DNA from: Rheinheimera lutimaris
GTDB taxonomy: Bacteria > Pseudomonadota > Gammaproteobacteria > Enterobacterales > Alteromonadaceae
Direction of reading: 5' to 3'
Assembly: GCF_013283795.1 (NCBI RefSeq)
Contig: NZ_JABSOD010000018.1
Location: 233-64,232 of the forward strand
DNA: 64,000 bases
The translations under genes and the position numbers were made by a program. This document shows, one piece after another, positions 14,284 through 24,132 of the stretch. Numbering within the stretch: the stretch's first letter is position 1; each line of letters begins with the position of its first letter. Below the pieces are notes generated by a model. It did no database searches and was not told the DNA's origin. It worked only from the letters and a program-made list of their open reading frames with translations.

Positions 14284-16758
14284 TTAGTCGAAGCTCACTT
14301 TTACCCGCACCCCAAAGGTACGCGGCGACTGCCACATATAGTTCGGTACAGGGTTGCTGTTCCAGCGGCCCTGGTCGCTTTTTATCGCTTTGTCAGTCAG
14401 GTTATTTACAAAAGCTTCCAGGCTCCAGTTGCCGGCAGATGGTTGATAAACCAGGCTGGCATCAAGCTTGGTATAAGCATCCTGACGGTCGATATCCGCA
14501 GCATAGGGTAAATTGCGGAAACCTTCCGGCCGATCGCCGCGGTTAGCCGGGTCAAACCAAACTTCTGACGAATAGCTACCACGTACACGCGGCCGCACAG
14601 TGGCGCCATTGCTTAGCTCAAAGAAATGCTCGTAGCTTAGCGACATACTGAATTCCGGTGCCTGTACCAGGCTGTTACCACTAAAATCCAGCAGATTAGG
14701 CAGGTTCGGGTTACCGGCGGACGGGTTAAAGGCTATACCATCAGCACCGTAGCTGGAATCGGTAGTCAGGAACTCATCGTACTTGGCATCCAGATACGCC
14801 ATAGTACCGTTCAGCTCGCCATTAGGGCCCACCAGCCATTTAGCTTCTAACTCTAAACCATTAATAGTGGCTTTACCGGCATTGGTTTTACGCAGTAAAT
14901 CGGCACCGGTTGCTGTGGTGATATTACTGGTTACCTGTAAGTCGGTATATTCGGTGGTAAATAACGCCGCAAACAACTGCAGCGTGTTATCGAGGAAAGC
15001 GCCCTTTAAGCCCAGCTCTATGCTGGTATTCTCTTCCGGTGCCACATAAGCATTGGTACCGGCCGCTTCATTGTTATTACCGGCGATAATGGCGTCTAAA
15101 TCTGCCTGGGTAAACGGGCCGGTGCCGGTATAACGGCCACCGTCCTGAATAGTGCCGGATTTAAAGCCGGTAGCATAAGAGCTATACAGCATTACTGTGG
15201 GCGAAAAATCCCACTCTAACCGTGCCATACCGGTAGTTTTATCCCAGCTCGGGCTGGTATCGTTATAGGTATCTACCCAACACTGGCCGGGCTGCACCAG
15301 AAATTTATTTGGCGCCAGGCCATTCAGCAGGTTATCCGGGTCCAACAAGCCGACATAATCACTGTTCAGCGGCAGGTTTTCGGTGCGCTTCACATCCGGG
15401 CACATAATATTACGGCCGCCAACATCCCAACGCTCGTCTTCGGTGTAACGTAAGCCGAGGCTAACGCGAAACGCATCGGTAATTTTATAGGTGCTCTGGG
15501 CATAAATGCTATTCGACTTCAGGCCGCGATCCGGCTGACGATAAGTGGACCATAAATTCGGGTTCGGCGTGCTGCCGCCTTCGTAATCCACATCCGGATG
15601 CACAATATCAAAAATGGTGGCGTTATTTTCTTTAAAGTAAAAATAGCCCACCATCCACTGCAAACGTGCGCTGTCTTCATTCTTCAGTTGTAACTCGTGC
15701 TGGGTAGCTTCATGGGTACACTCCACACAGCCGCCCCACTCATATTTATCCGGGCTCCAGCTTCTGTCCCACACTGATTCACGCGAAGAATCGGTATAAC
15801 CACCAATATATGACAGCGTAATACCACTGTCGAAATTGTAATTTAGCCGGGTACGCAGGCTGTCGATAACAAAGTCGTTAAAACCCGGCTCCTGAATATA
15901 AGCTTCGCGATCTGAGCCGCCACTTACCGTCGGAATATGGCCGGTACCCTGATCGGTGAAATTTTCATAGGAAAAAAACCAGTCGAAATTGTCATTCGGT
16001 TGCCACAAAGCACTAAAACGCGCGGCGGCTAAATCGGTAGAACCGTATTTTCGGCCCATGGCGGAACCCGGTGCCATATCCACCACACCGTCAGATTTAT
16101 CCACCGCCGCGGCCACGCGAATAGCCAGGGTATCCGTCAGCGGTAAGTTAACCATGGCACGGCTGGCCCGGCGGTTAAAGTTACCCAGGGTAAATTCAGC
16201 ATTGGCTTCAAAGTAGTCAAGTTTTGGCTTGGCAGTATGCAGGTTAACCACACCGCCGGTGGCGTTGCGGCCAAACAAGGTGCCCTGCGGGCCGCGCAGA
16301 ATTTCAGCGCCCTCTAAATCAAACATCAGTGCTGATGCGCCTTGCGAGCGCGCGGAATAAACGCCGTCTACGTGAAAGGCTACTGCCGGGTCGCCACTTT
16401 CGGTTTGATCCGACGAGCCGATACCACGCAAATACACCATAGGCGTATTTTGCGTGCCGTTTTGCGCAATATGCAAACTGGGCACTGCACCTTGTAAATC
16501 GTCTAACTGCATTACATGGTTATCATCCAGCGCATTTTGATCAAATGCCGTTACCGCCAGCGGTGTTTCCCGAATGGTGGTTACCCGCTTGGTAGCACTA
16601 ACCTGTATCACCTCTATTGCCCGCGTCTCGCTGCCCCGCTCTGCGGTACTTTGTTCAGCGGCACTTTGTGCTAACACATTAACACTGGCACCACACAGCA
16701 TGGCCGCTGAAATAAGAATATAACTCTGCTTTAATTTGCTACCCGGCTGACTCAACAT
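14284..16758 (-). CDS. TonB-dependent outer-membrane receptor of the sugar-acid locus
   Basis: 824 residues from the ATG at 16756-16758 (AGGGGAGC upstream); the open frame further upstream has no ribosome site. Residues 1-30 are a signal peptide ending near VNVLAQ. A plug domain follows (TPLAVTAFD, LRGIGSSDQ and PAVAFHVDGVY) and then a 22-strand-type barrel ending SPRTFGVRVKVSFD. These proteins import large or scarce ligands with energy from TonB. It shares the 16-bp operator with the gluconokinase/LacI region, so its ligand is probably a cello-oligosaccharide or its oxidised form rather than a siderophore. No TonB box was located with certainty. Confidence 0.92.
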   Translation of the reverse strand: MLSQPGSKLKQSYILISAAMLCGASVNVLAQSAAEQSTAERGSETRAIEVIQVSATKRVTTIRETPLAVTAFDQNALDDNHVMQLDDLQGAVPSLHIAQNGTQNTPMVYLRGIGSSDQTESGDPAVAFHVDGVYSARSQGASALMFDLEGAEILRGPQGTLFGRNATGGVVNLHTAKPKLDYFEANAEFTLGNFNRRASRAMVNLPLTDTLAIRVAAAVDKSDGVVDMAPGSAMGRKYGSTDLAAARFSALWQPNDNFDWFFSYENFTDQGTGHIPTVSGGSDREAYIQEPGFNDFVIDSLRTRLNYNFDSGITLSYIGGYTDSSRESVWDRSWSPDKYEWGGCVECTHEATQHELQLKNEDSARLQWMVGYFYFKENNATIFDIVHPDVDYEGGSTPNPNLWSTYRQPDRGLKSNSIYAQSTYKITDAFRVSLGLRYTEDERWDVGGRNIMCPDVKRTENLPLNSDYVGLLDPDNLLNGLAPNKFLVQPGQCWVDTYNDTSPSWDKTTGMARLEWDFSPTVMLYSSYATGFKSGTIQDGGRYTGTGPFTQADLDAIIAGNNNEAAGTNAYVAPEENTSIELGLKGAFLDNTLQLFAALFTTEYTDLQVTSNITTATGADLLRKTNAGKATINGLELEAKWLVGPNGELNGTMAYLDAKYDEFLTTDSSYGADGIAFNPSAGNPNLPNLLDFSGNSLVQAPEFSMSLSYEHFFELSNGATVRPRVRGSYSSEVWFDPANRGDRPEGFRNLPYAADIDRQDAYTKLDASLVYQPSAGNWSLEAFVNNLTDKAIKSDQGRWNSNPVPNYMWQSPRTFGVRVKVSFD

Positions 16759-17268
16759 AGTCTTTTGCTCCCCTGTTATCTGATTATCTCCGCTGCTCAG
16801 GTGCGTAGCACAAGGCACGGTTATTGTTATCAACAAAATTGTTTGCGCTACCACTCACAATCAGGCAAGCCACCTAACACAAGTCAAAAACCATTTAAAT
16901 ACAGCAATTAAGCTATTAAAAACAATTCAATCTAGCAACAAGACAAAATGATTGCGCAACCATTTATTGATAATGCGGCCTAAATTAGTGCTAAAGCAGC
17001 AGGGTTGTCAAGGAAAAAACCGCCCTTGCACCAACAGTTGTCATATTAAGGAGTTAAAAAGATTGGCGGGCGTTACTATTGCAAATGCATAGAAATCACA
17101 ATATTTGATGTAAATTCAACAGCTTGCACTTTCAAGGTGAAAAGCATCATAAAGTACTAGTGGCAGAATACTGCGTTATCTTGTAACGCATACAGCGCCA
17201 ACTGAGGTATTTTCGCTTGTTGCCATCACCACTACGCTGTAGCATAGCGGCGAACATCAGAGGATACT
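16759..17268. other. Intergenic region between the receptor gene and the czc operon
   Basis: 510 bp without a convincing gene. It holds the LacI-type operator at 16948-16963 serving the receptor gene. On the other side, a TTGCAC hexamer at 17124-17129 overlaps a small palindrome TTTCA-AGG-TGAAA (17130-17142) about 130 bp upstream of the efflux operon; this may be part of a metal-responsive promoter, but the evidence is weak. Confidence 0.4.
16948..16963. promoter_or_regulatory. LacI-family operator upstream of the TonB-dependent receptor
   Basis: ATGATTGCGCAACCAT, identical to the 16-mer at 13119-13134, located 190 bp upstream of the receptor start. An exact 16-base repeat in front of two transcription units of one pathway strongly suggests shared control. 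Confidence 0.8.
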
Positions 17269-17601
17269 ATGCTGCTAAAAAGCGTCAGGTTATTTATTTT
17301 GCTGGCCGTCATGCTGAACCATGCTGTAATGGCGTGTGATGCGTTAGTGGTGCATATACCTGAACACGAGCATACCTATACCTCTTATATCTACGACGCC
17401 CACACCGCTACCCCACAACATGCGAGCAATGCCGACAGTAACGCTGATGAGCACCATTCGGCGCATGCACATGTTACCTGTGCCATCTCTTATATCCACA
17501 GCGTTAATTTAACCGCTGTTGGCGCGACGCGCAGCCTTGCGCCGCAATCAACGCTGTTTGCTGTAAGTTACTCACCACCGGTGCCGCCGCCCAACGTCTG
17601 A
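17269..17601 (+). CDS. Small periplasmic His-rich protein preceding czcCBA (CzcI-like)
   Basis: 110 residues. A signal peptide of about 22 residues ends near NHAVMA, and the mature part is rich in His and Asp (IPEHEHT, DEHHSAHAHVTC), suited to metal binding. It has two Cys in the mature part and a Pro-rich tail (PPVPPPNV). AGAGGA precedes the start. It is 51 bp upstream of czcC on the same strand. Small His-rich proteins such as CzcI often open czc operons. The family assignment rests on position and composition, not on a recognisable domain. Confidence 0.65.
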   Translation: MLLKSVRLFILLAVMLNHAVMACDALVVHIPEHEHTYTSYIYDAHTATPQHASNADSNADEHHSAHAHVTCAISYIHSVNLTAVGATRSLAPQSTLFAVSYSPPVPPPNV

Positions 17602-17652
17602 TCCTGCCCGTTTATCATTTTATTTTACTGATTAACTAACAGGAGCATACCC

Positions 17653-18948
17653 ATGCGTATGACATTTATGCTGCCGGCTTTTTGGCTGGCGGCGGTGGGC
17701 TATCCGGCTGCGCCTTTTGCACTGGCTGCAGAGCCGCAAGCCCTGACGCTGACGCAGGCGTTACAACGCACCTTGCAACACGACGCTACACTGCAAGCCT
17801 TTCCCTATCAGCTGCGTATGGCAGAAGCGGCGCAATTGCAGGCGGCTGTCCGGCCAAGCCCGGAACTGGCGGTAACGCTGGAGAATGTTGCCGGCAGCGG
17901 CGACAGCCGGGGCTTAAGCGGCGCAGAGCTGAGCCTTAGCCTGAGCCAACAGATAGAATTAGGCCAAAAACGCGAACGCCGGCTGGAACTGGCGCAAGGC
18001 CAAAGCCAGCTGCAGCGCGATAACTATGAACTGGCGCGGCTCGAAGCCCTGGCCAACACCACGGAGCATTACCTGCAACTGCTGCGGCTGCAACAGCTAC
18101 GGCAATGGGCTGCAGCGAATATCAGCCGTGAGCAAGCACTGTTAAACACCGCGCAGCTGCGCAGTAACGCCGGCACCCTGCTGGATGCCGATATCAGCCG
18201 GATTAAACTGCGCCTGGTACGCAGTAAAATAACGCTGGCCGATATTAACCAGGCCATAGAAAGCCGGCGTTACCGGCTGGCGGCCGGCTGGAATGCCGCG
18301 CCTGACTTTGCCCGGGTTAGTGGTGACCTTGCCGCTCTGCCGCAACTGCCGCCGCTCTCTATACTGCAAAGCCAACTGCAACACAGCACGACACTGCAGC
18401 GCTATGTCACGCTGCAGCGCATCGCCCAAAGTCAACTGCGCTTAACCGAGGCCAACAGCCAAGCTGATATCCGTTGGTCTGTCGGGCTTAAACGCAACGA
18501 AGCCACTAACGACACCTCGCTGCTGCTTGGCTTTAGCCTGCCACTGAACCTGACCGATCCGAACCCGGGCCAACGCCGGGCGCAGCTGGCTGAGCAGCAA
18601 CTTATGGCCATGCAGCAACAGCTGAGTGCAACGCAATTATCACTGTTACTACAGCAACAATGGCTGGCGCTGGAGCAACTGCGCGGCACTGTGCAGGCTA
18701 TCGACACCTTATTGCTGCCCGAAGCCATGCAGCTACGCCAGCTTAGCCTGAGCGGCTATCAGCAAGGCCAGATTGACTTACTCAGTGTGTTATCCGCTGA
18801 AGAAGAACTGGCGCAAGCCGGGCGCGATCTGATTGAAAGCCAAAGCAACTTTCACCTGAATCTATTGCAGTTGGAGCGCCTGACCGGCCAGCCCATCACA
18901 CTGAACAGCACTGAGCCGGTTATTACTGCGGAGAAAAATAATGACTAA
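17653..18948 (+). CDS. czcC: TolC-type outer-membrane factor of heavy-metal efflux (CzcC-like)
   Basis: 431 residues with a signal peptide (cleavage near FALAAE) and two long helical repeats of the outer-membrane efflux protein family, rich in Gln/Leu/Ala. It forms the outer-membrane exit duct of a CzcCBA complex. AGGAG precedes the ATG. The stop overlaps the start of czcB by 8 nt, so the two are translationally coupled. Confidence 0.92.
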   Translation: MRMTFMLPAFWLAAVGYPAAPFALAAEPQALTLTQALQRTLQHDATLQAFPYQLRMAEAAQLQAAVRPSPELAVTLENVAGSGDSRGLSGAELSLSLSQQIELGQKRERRLELAQGQSQLQRDNYELARLEALANTTEHYLQLLRLQQLRQWAAANISREQALLNTAQLRSNAGTLLDADISRIKLRLVRSKITLADINQAIESRRYRLAAGWNAAPDFARVSGDLAALPQLPPLSILQSQLQHSTTLQRYVTLQRIAQSQLRLTEANSQADIRWSVGLKRNEATNDTSLLLGFSLPLNLTDPNPGQRRAQLAEQQLMAMQQQLSATQLSLLLQQQWLALEQLRGTVQAIDTLLLPEAMQLRQLSLSGYQQGQIDLLSVLSAEEELAQAGRDLIESQSNFHLNLLQLERLTGQPITLNSTEPVITAEKNND

Positions 18949-19936
18949 AACCATCACCCTGGCCGCCATGTTGTTGAGCGCGGCAGCCTTAGCACTGAGT
19001 GGCGCCGCAACTGCCGGTGACAGCAAGCAGCACGAACACAGCGACAAGCACGATAAGCCGGGCCATCAGCATGCAGACGAACATGCAGCTCAACACTCAG
19101 ATGAAGACGCTGCGCAACATAATGAGATCCATATTGAGCTGAGCAGCAGAATGCAGCAGCTGAATAACATTACTACTGAGGTTGCCGGCAAGCGTACTTT
19201 AGTACAAAACACCGCACTGTTTGGCGTGATAAAAGCGATGCCCACAGCGCAGTATCAGATCAGAGCGCCCTATGCCGGTACACTGCAGCAGATATTGGTG
19301 CAACAGGGCGACAGTGTCAGCAAAGACCAACTACTGGCCCGGATCAGCAATGCCGCTACGTTAAAACCCTATGCTATTCACGCCCCGGCGGACGGTGTCG
19401 TCGCTGAGCGCTATTTCAATGATCATGAGCTTATTCGCGACGAAGTACTGCTTCGCATCATCGATTACAGCAAGGTGTATGTCGAGCTGTCGGCCTTTCC
19501 AAACGATATTAACCGGTTGCAATCTGGTATGCCGCTAACAGTGTTCAGCCTGCATCATGACCAAAGCGCCGGCAGCAATATCAGTTATATTGCGCCGCAA
19601 ATGACCGAAGGCCATATTGCCCGCGCCCGGGCTGTGCTGAATAACCAAAGCGGCTACTGGCGACCGGGAATGCATATTAAAGCGCTGGTGCAAAGCGCTG
19701 AAATACCGGTAGCCCTGGCGGTGAAAAAACAGGCTGTGCAGCGCTTAGATGGCAAACAGGTGATATTTGTCCGTGACGGCAATGTATTTACCGCAACGAT
19801 GCCGGAGTTTGGCCGCGAAGACGAGGAGTACATCGAAGTACTGTCGGGCTTGCAACCGGGCACAGAATACGCCACAGATAACAGCTTTGTGCTCAAAGCT
19901 GACGTACTTAAATCCGGCGCCAGCCATGCTCACTAG
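18941..19936 (+). CDS. czcB: Periplasmic adaptor of heavy-metal RND efflux (CzcB-like)
   Basis: 331 residues. A signal peptide (cleavage near GAATAG) is followed by a His/Asp-rich segment of about 35 residues (KQHEHSDKHDKPGHQHADEH), then the membrane-fusion core: RAPYAGTLQQILVQQGD and HAPADGVVAERYF are the two halves of the lipoyl/biotinyl-like domain. It links the inner-membrane pump to the outer-membrane factor. The His-rich arm may capture the metal. It starts inside czcC and ends 9 bp before czcA. Confidence 0.92.
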   Translation: MTKTITLAAMLLSAAALALSGAATAGDSKQHEHSDKHDKPGHQHADEHAAQHSDEDAAQHNEIHIELSSRMQQLNNITTEVAGKRTLVQNTALFGVIKAMPTAQYQIRAPYAGTLQQILVQQGDSVSKDQLLARISNAATLKPYAIHAPADGVVAERYFNDHELIRDEVLLRIIDYSKVYVELSAFPNDINRLQSGMPLTVFSLHHDQSAGSNISYIAPQMTEGHIARARAVLNNQSGYWRPGMHIKALVQSAEIPVALAVKKQAVQRLDGKQVIFVRDGNVFTATMPEFGREDEEYIEVLSGLQPGTEYATDNSFVLKADVLKSGASHAH

Positions 19937-19945
19937 GAGGGCGCC

Positions 19946-22900
19946 ATGATTGATTTATTGTTGAGTTTTGCCCTTGCGCGTCGCTATCTGGTGCTGGGCT
20001 TTACCTTACTGCTTGTGGTCTGTGGACTCTATAACGCACAGCGCCTGCCGATGGATGCAGTACCCGATATCACTAATGTACAGGTGCAAATTAATACTGA
20101 GGCACCCGGTTATTCGCCACCGGAAGCAGAGCAACGACTGACTGTACTGATTGAAAATGCCATGGCCGGTTTACCCAAACTGCAATACAGCCGCTCGCTG
20201 TCACGTTATGGCATGTCGCAGGTTACGCTGGTGTTTAATGACGGCACCGACATTTACTGGGCACGTCAGCAAGTATCAGAGCGCTTACAGGCGGTAAGAG
20301 CCGCTTTACCGGCAGACACCAACCCAACCCTTGGCCCGGTTGCCACCGGTCTGGGTGAAATATTTATGTACACCGTCAGCGCTGCAGCGGATGCCGTAAC
20401 AGAAAATGGCATGGCTTATACCGCTGAAGATCTGCGCACCTTGCAGGATTGGGTGATAAAACCGCAGCTGGTAAATGTTAAAGGTGTGACGGAGGTTAAC
20501 AGCATTGGTGGCTATCAGCGCCAGTATCAGGTTGCGCCCGACCCCGCCAGGTTGCTGGCCTTTAAACTGACACTGGACGATATTGCCAATGCCCTTAGCC
20601 GCAACAACAGTAATGTCGGCGCCGGCTATATTGAGCAGCGCGGTGAACAGTGGCTGGTGCGCTCACCCGGCCAATTGCGTACCCTGGATGATATCAGTGC
20701 ATTAATTATCGCTAAACGTGATGATGCGCCGGTGCAGCTGCGCGATGTTGCCGATGTGTATTTGGGCAAAGAGCTGCGTACAGGGGCCGCCAGCCTGAAC
20801 GGCGAAGAAACCGTGCTGGGTACCGTATTTATGCTGATGGGGGAAAACAGCCGTACTGTGTCACAGGCTGTGGCAGAAAAACTGCACGAGGTTAACCGCT
20901 CCTTGCCACCCGGCGTTAGCGCCAAAGCGGTATATAACCGCACCAGCCTGGTGGATAAAACCATAGCGACGGTACAAAAAAACCTGTTTGAAGGCGCAGT
21001 GCTGGTAATAGTGGTGCTGTTTATTTTTCTCGGTAATATTCGCGCTGCACTTATCACCGCCCTGGTGATACCGCTTAGTATGTTGTTTGCCATAACGGGC
21101 ATGGCGATGAATAAAGTCAGCGGTAACCTGATGAGCTTAGGCGCGATTGACTTTGGCTTACTGGTCGATGGTGCCGTTATCGTGGTGGAGAACTGCCTGC
21201 GCCGCCTGGGCCTGGCGCAACAGCAACAAGGTCGTCTGCTGACACCGGCAGAGCGCTTAAGCGAAGTGTATCAGGCTACCCGTGAAGTCTTTACCCCCGC
21301 GGTATTTGGCGTACTGATCATCATGTTGGTGTTTCTGCCCATTTTTGCCCTCGGTGGCGTCGAGGGCAAAATGTTTCATCCGATGGCCTTTACGGTCATT
21401 GCCGCCCTGGCCGGAGCGGTGCTGCTGGCCATTACCTTTGTACCGGCAGCTATTGCCATTTTTGTCCGCGGTAAGGTTAACGAACACGACTCTGCCCTGC
21501 TGCGCGGTTTGAAACAAGGCTATAGCGTGCTGCTGCGCCTGAGCTTACGTTATTCAGCGTTGTTTATCAGTGCTGCCGTGCTGATAATGGCCGCAGTATT
21601 CTGGCAAGGCAGTAAACTTGGCACCGAATTTATGCCGCAACTGGATGAGGGCGATATTGCATTGCATGCGCTGCGAATTCCCGGCACCAGTTTAAGCCAG
21701 TCGCTGCAAATGCAGTTACTGCTTGAGCGCGAAATTGCTGCCCTGCCGCAGGTAGCAGCGGTATTTAGCAAGCTGGGTACAGCAGAGATAGCCACCGATC
21801 CTATGCCTCCTAATGTTGCAGATACCTTTGTGATGTTAAAGCCGCCAGGCCAGTGGCCTAACCCACAAATGAACAAGGCTGAATTGTTGGCGTTGCTGCG
21901 CCATACCGTGGAGGCGCTGCCCGGCAATAACTACGAGTTTACCCAGCCAATAGAAATGCGCTTTAATGAGCTGATTGCCGGGGTGCGCAGTGACGTGGCG
22001 TTGCGTATTTACGGCGATGATTTAACCGAACTGACCCGGCTGGCACAGGCTGCAACCAGCTTACTGGCAACAGTGCCGGGCGCTGTTGATGTGCGGATGG
22101 AGCAGGCTACGGGCTTACCGATGCTGTCAATTGAACCTGACCGCGAACACCTGGCGCTGTTGGGTATCGATGTCGCCAGCGTGCAGCACTATATTCAAAC
22201 CATGATCGGCGGGCTGCAAGTCGGGCATATTTATGAGGCCGATAAAGCCTTTGCGCTGGTGATCAGAGCCGATGAAGCATTGCGCAGCAATCCGCAACAA
22301 TTAAAACGTCTGCCACTGGCGTTAACTGATGCACCTTATGCCGACAGCACGAATACCGAGCTGACTTACGTGCCGCTTGGCGAAGTCGCACATTTTAATG
22401 AGATTGACGCCCCTAATCAGATAAACCGGCAAAATGCCAAGCGCAATGTGGTGGTAACGGCCAATGTATCCGACCGCGACCTTGGCAGCTTTATCAGTGA
22501 AACCAAACAATTAATGGCAGATAAACTGACGCTGCCGGCCGGTTACTGGCTGGGCTATGGCGGCACTTTTGAGCAACTGCAATCGGCGACAAACCGCTTA
22601 ATGTGGGTAGTGCCGCTAACCTTGTTGCTGATTTTCGGCCTGCTGTTCAGCGCACTTAATTCTGCCAAAGATGCCTTAGTGGTATTTAGCGGTGTGCCGC
22701 TGGCGCTAACCGGTGGCGTTACGGCGTTGCTGCTACGCGATATGCCGCTATCAATATCTGCCGCTGTCGGTTTTATTGCCTTATCCGGCATTGCGGTGCT
22801 TAACGGCGTAGTGATGCTTGCAATGATAAAGCAATTGCGTGAGCAGGGCCTGGCGTTGTTAGATGCAATACAACAAGGCGCAGTGCAACGTCTACGGCCG

Positions 22901-23119
22901 GTTTTGATGACCGCCTTGGTGGCAAGTCTTGGCTTTGTGCCGATGGCGTTTAACAGCGGCACCGGTGCTGAAGTGCAGCGGCCACTGGCAACGGTGGTTA
23001 TCGGCGGTATTATTTCCGCTACCCTGCTAACCCTGGTGCTGCTGCCGGCACTATACCGCCTGGTACATCAGCGGGCACAACTGTCAGCGCCCGGGTCAGC
23101 GCAACAGCCAACGCACTAA
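19946..23119 (+). CDS. czcA: Heavy-metal efflux RND pump (CzcA-type)
   Basis: 1057 residues with the 12-helix RND layout. The membrane motif DFGLLVDGAVIVVEN (in transmembrane helix 4) is the DFGxxVDGAVVxxEN signature of the HME1 class, which exports divalent Zn, Co or Cd by proton exchange, and differs from the copper/silver CusA motif. AGGAGG lies 6 bp before the ATG. Last gene of the operon; a strong terminator follows. Confidence 0.95.
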   Translation: MIDLLLSFALARRYLVLGFTLLLVVCGLYNAQRLPMDAVPDITNVQVQINTEAPGYSPPEAEQRLTVLIENAMAGLPKLQYSRSLSRYGMSQVTLVFNDGTDIYWARQQVSERLQAVRAALPADTNPTLGPVATGLGEIFMYTVSAAADAVTENGMAYTAEDLRTLQDWVIKPQLVNVKGVTEVNSIGGYQRQYQVAPDPARLLAFKLTLDDIANALSRNNSNVGAGYIEQRGEQWLVRSPGQLRTLDDISALIIAKRDDAPVQLRDVADVYLGKELRTGAASLNGEETVLGTVFMLMGENSRTVSQAVAEKLHEVNRSLPPGVSAKAVYNRTSLVDKTIATVQKNLFEGAVLVIVVLFIFLGNIRAALITALVIPLSMLFAITGMAMNKVSGNLMSLGAIDFGLLVDGAVIVVENCLRRLGLAQQQQGRLLTPAERLSEVYQATREVFTPAVFGVLIIMLVFLPIFALGGVEGKMFHPMAFTVIAALAGAVLLAITFVPAAIAIFVRGKVNEHDSALLRGLKQGYSVLLRLSLRYSALFISAAVLIMAAVFWQGSKLGTEFMPQLDEGDIALHALRIPGTSLSQSLQMQLLLEREIAALPQVAAVFSKLGTAEIATDPMPPNVADTFVMLKPPGQWPNPQMNKAELLALLRHTVEALPGNNYEFTQPIEMRFNELIAGVRSDVALRIYGDDLTELTRLAQAATSLLATVPGAVDVRMEQATGLPMLSIEPDREHLALLGIDVASVQHYIQTMIGGLQVGHIYEADKAFALVIRADEALRSNPQQLKRLPLALTDAPYADSTNTELTYVPLGEVAHFNEIDAPNQINRQNAKRNVVVTANVSDRDLGSFISETKQLMADKLTLPAGYWLGYGGTFEQLQSATNRLMWVVPLTLLLIFGLLFSALNSAKDALVVFSGVPLALTGGVTALLLRDMPLSISAAVGFIALSGIAVLNGVVMLAMIKQLREQGLALLDAIQQGAVQRLRPVLMTALVASLGFVPMAFNSGTGAEVQRPLATVVIGGIISATLLTLVLLPALYRLVHQRAQLSAPGSAQQPTH

Positions 23120-23134
23120 GCCACGCCACAATGC

Positions 23135-23164
23135 AAACACCACCCGCTAAGGGTGGTGTTTTTT
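23135..23164 (+). terminator. Terminator of the czc operon
   Basis: Stem AACACCACCC/GGGTGGTGTT with loop GCTAA and a T-run. It ends at the last codons of the convergent miaE gene and can serve both. Confidence 0.9.
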
Positions 23165-23933
23165 ATGCATTCACCGGGGTGCCGCTGTGAAATTTAAAGT
23201 CGGCATCGGGCGATAAAATTAACTCAGCTTCAACCTCGCCGAAAAACGCGATACGGGCACTGATATCCTCAGCCGCAATCTGTGTCGCCAACGTCAGGTA
23301 GTCCTGATAATGCCGCGCTTCAGAGCGCAGCAACGAGATATAAAAATCGGCAATGTCAGCCGGCAAATACGGTGCTAATTTAGCAAACCGCTCACAGGAA
23401 CGAGCCTCGATATAAGCGCCGCAAATCAGCTTATCCACAATAGCGGCCGGTTCATAAGTGCGCACATGGCGCAGCAAACCTTTGGCATAGCGGCTGGAAC
23501 TGATTTTCTCGTACTGAATACCGTGTTTGGCCATGACTTCCAATACCTGATAAAAATGATGCAGCTCTTCTTTAATCAGCAGCACCATTTTATCAATCAG
23601 CTCCTGAGCGTATCGGCTGTCACTTTTGGCCAGCATAGATTTTTTCAAGCTCAGCCCGGCCAGTGCCTGCCAATCGCCCTGCTGGCGGTAAGTAAAATCC
23701 TCATACGGCTTAAGCCACTGCAGTAAGGCCTCAGCACTTTGCTCATCCACCGCATAGCGGCGGATCAGATACATCGCCGATTGCGCTGCCTTTAATTCAC
23801 AGATCATGTGGTCTTGCAGTAACAGGGCCAAATTCTCTGGTTTGGCCGCCCGCTCAAGCCACTGTGCAGGCGTGCCGCACTGCAAAAATTGTTGTACCGG
23901 ACCGAGTAATTGGCTGATTTCAGCACTTAGCAT
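23163..23933 (-). CDS. miaE: tRNA-(ms2i6A37) hydroxylase
   Basis: 256 residues from the ATG at 23931-23933; the open frame upstream to 24026 is not needed and exceeds the family length. MiaE is a ferritin-like diiron enzyme that hydroxylates the isopentenyl group of ms2i6A37 in tRNA. Diiron ligands are visible in EELHHFYQV, the EARSCERF segment and SEARHYQDY. It stands alone between the czc operon and the divergent Yip1 gene. Confidence 0.93.
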   Translation of the reverse strand: MLSAEISQLLGPVQQFLQCGTPAQWLERAAKPENLALLLQDHMICELKAAQSAMYLIRRYAVDEQSAEALLQWLKPYEDFTYRQQGDWQALAGLSLKKSMLAKSDSRYAQELIDKMVLLIKEELHHFYQVLEVMAKHGIQYEKISSSRYAKGLLRHVRTYEPAAIVDKLICGAYIEARSCERFAKLAPYLPADIADFYISLLRSEARHYQDYLTLATQIAAEDISARIAFFGEVEAELILSPDADFKFHSGTPVNA

Positions 23934-24132
23934 GGTTGTACTTCTGTAATTAAAACCGGCGCGCATTATAGCCAATAGCAGCGCCGGCACCAAGCTGCTG
24001 AGTACGCACAATAAAACGCCGGTCAATTTTCAAACAATATGCTTGACGAAGTGCATTATATTGGCCATAACTGATACAACGGCTATCAAAGATAGCTAAA
24101 GCTGTGCAGACGTAGTGACAAGGATAATAATT

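Noticed and set aside
14284-16758. Siderophore receptor
   Set aside because: No Fur-like box upstream, while the operator of the sugar-acid locus is present; a sugar ligand fits better.
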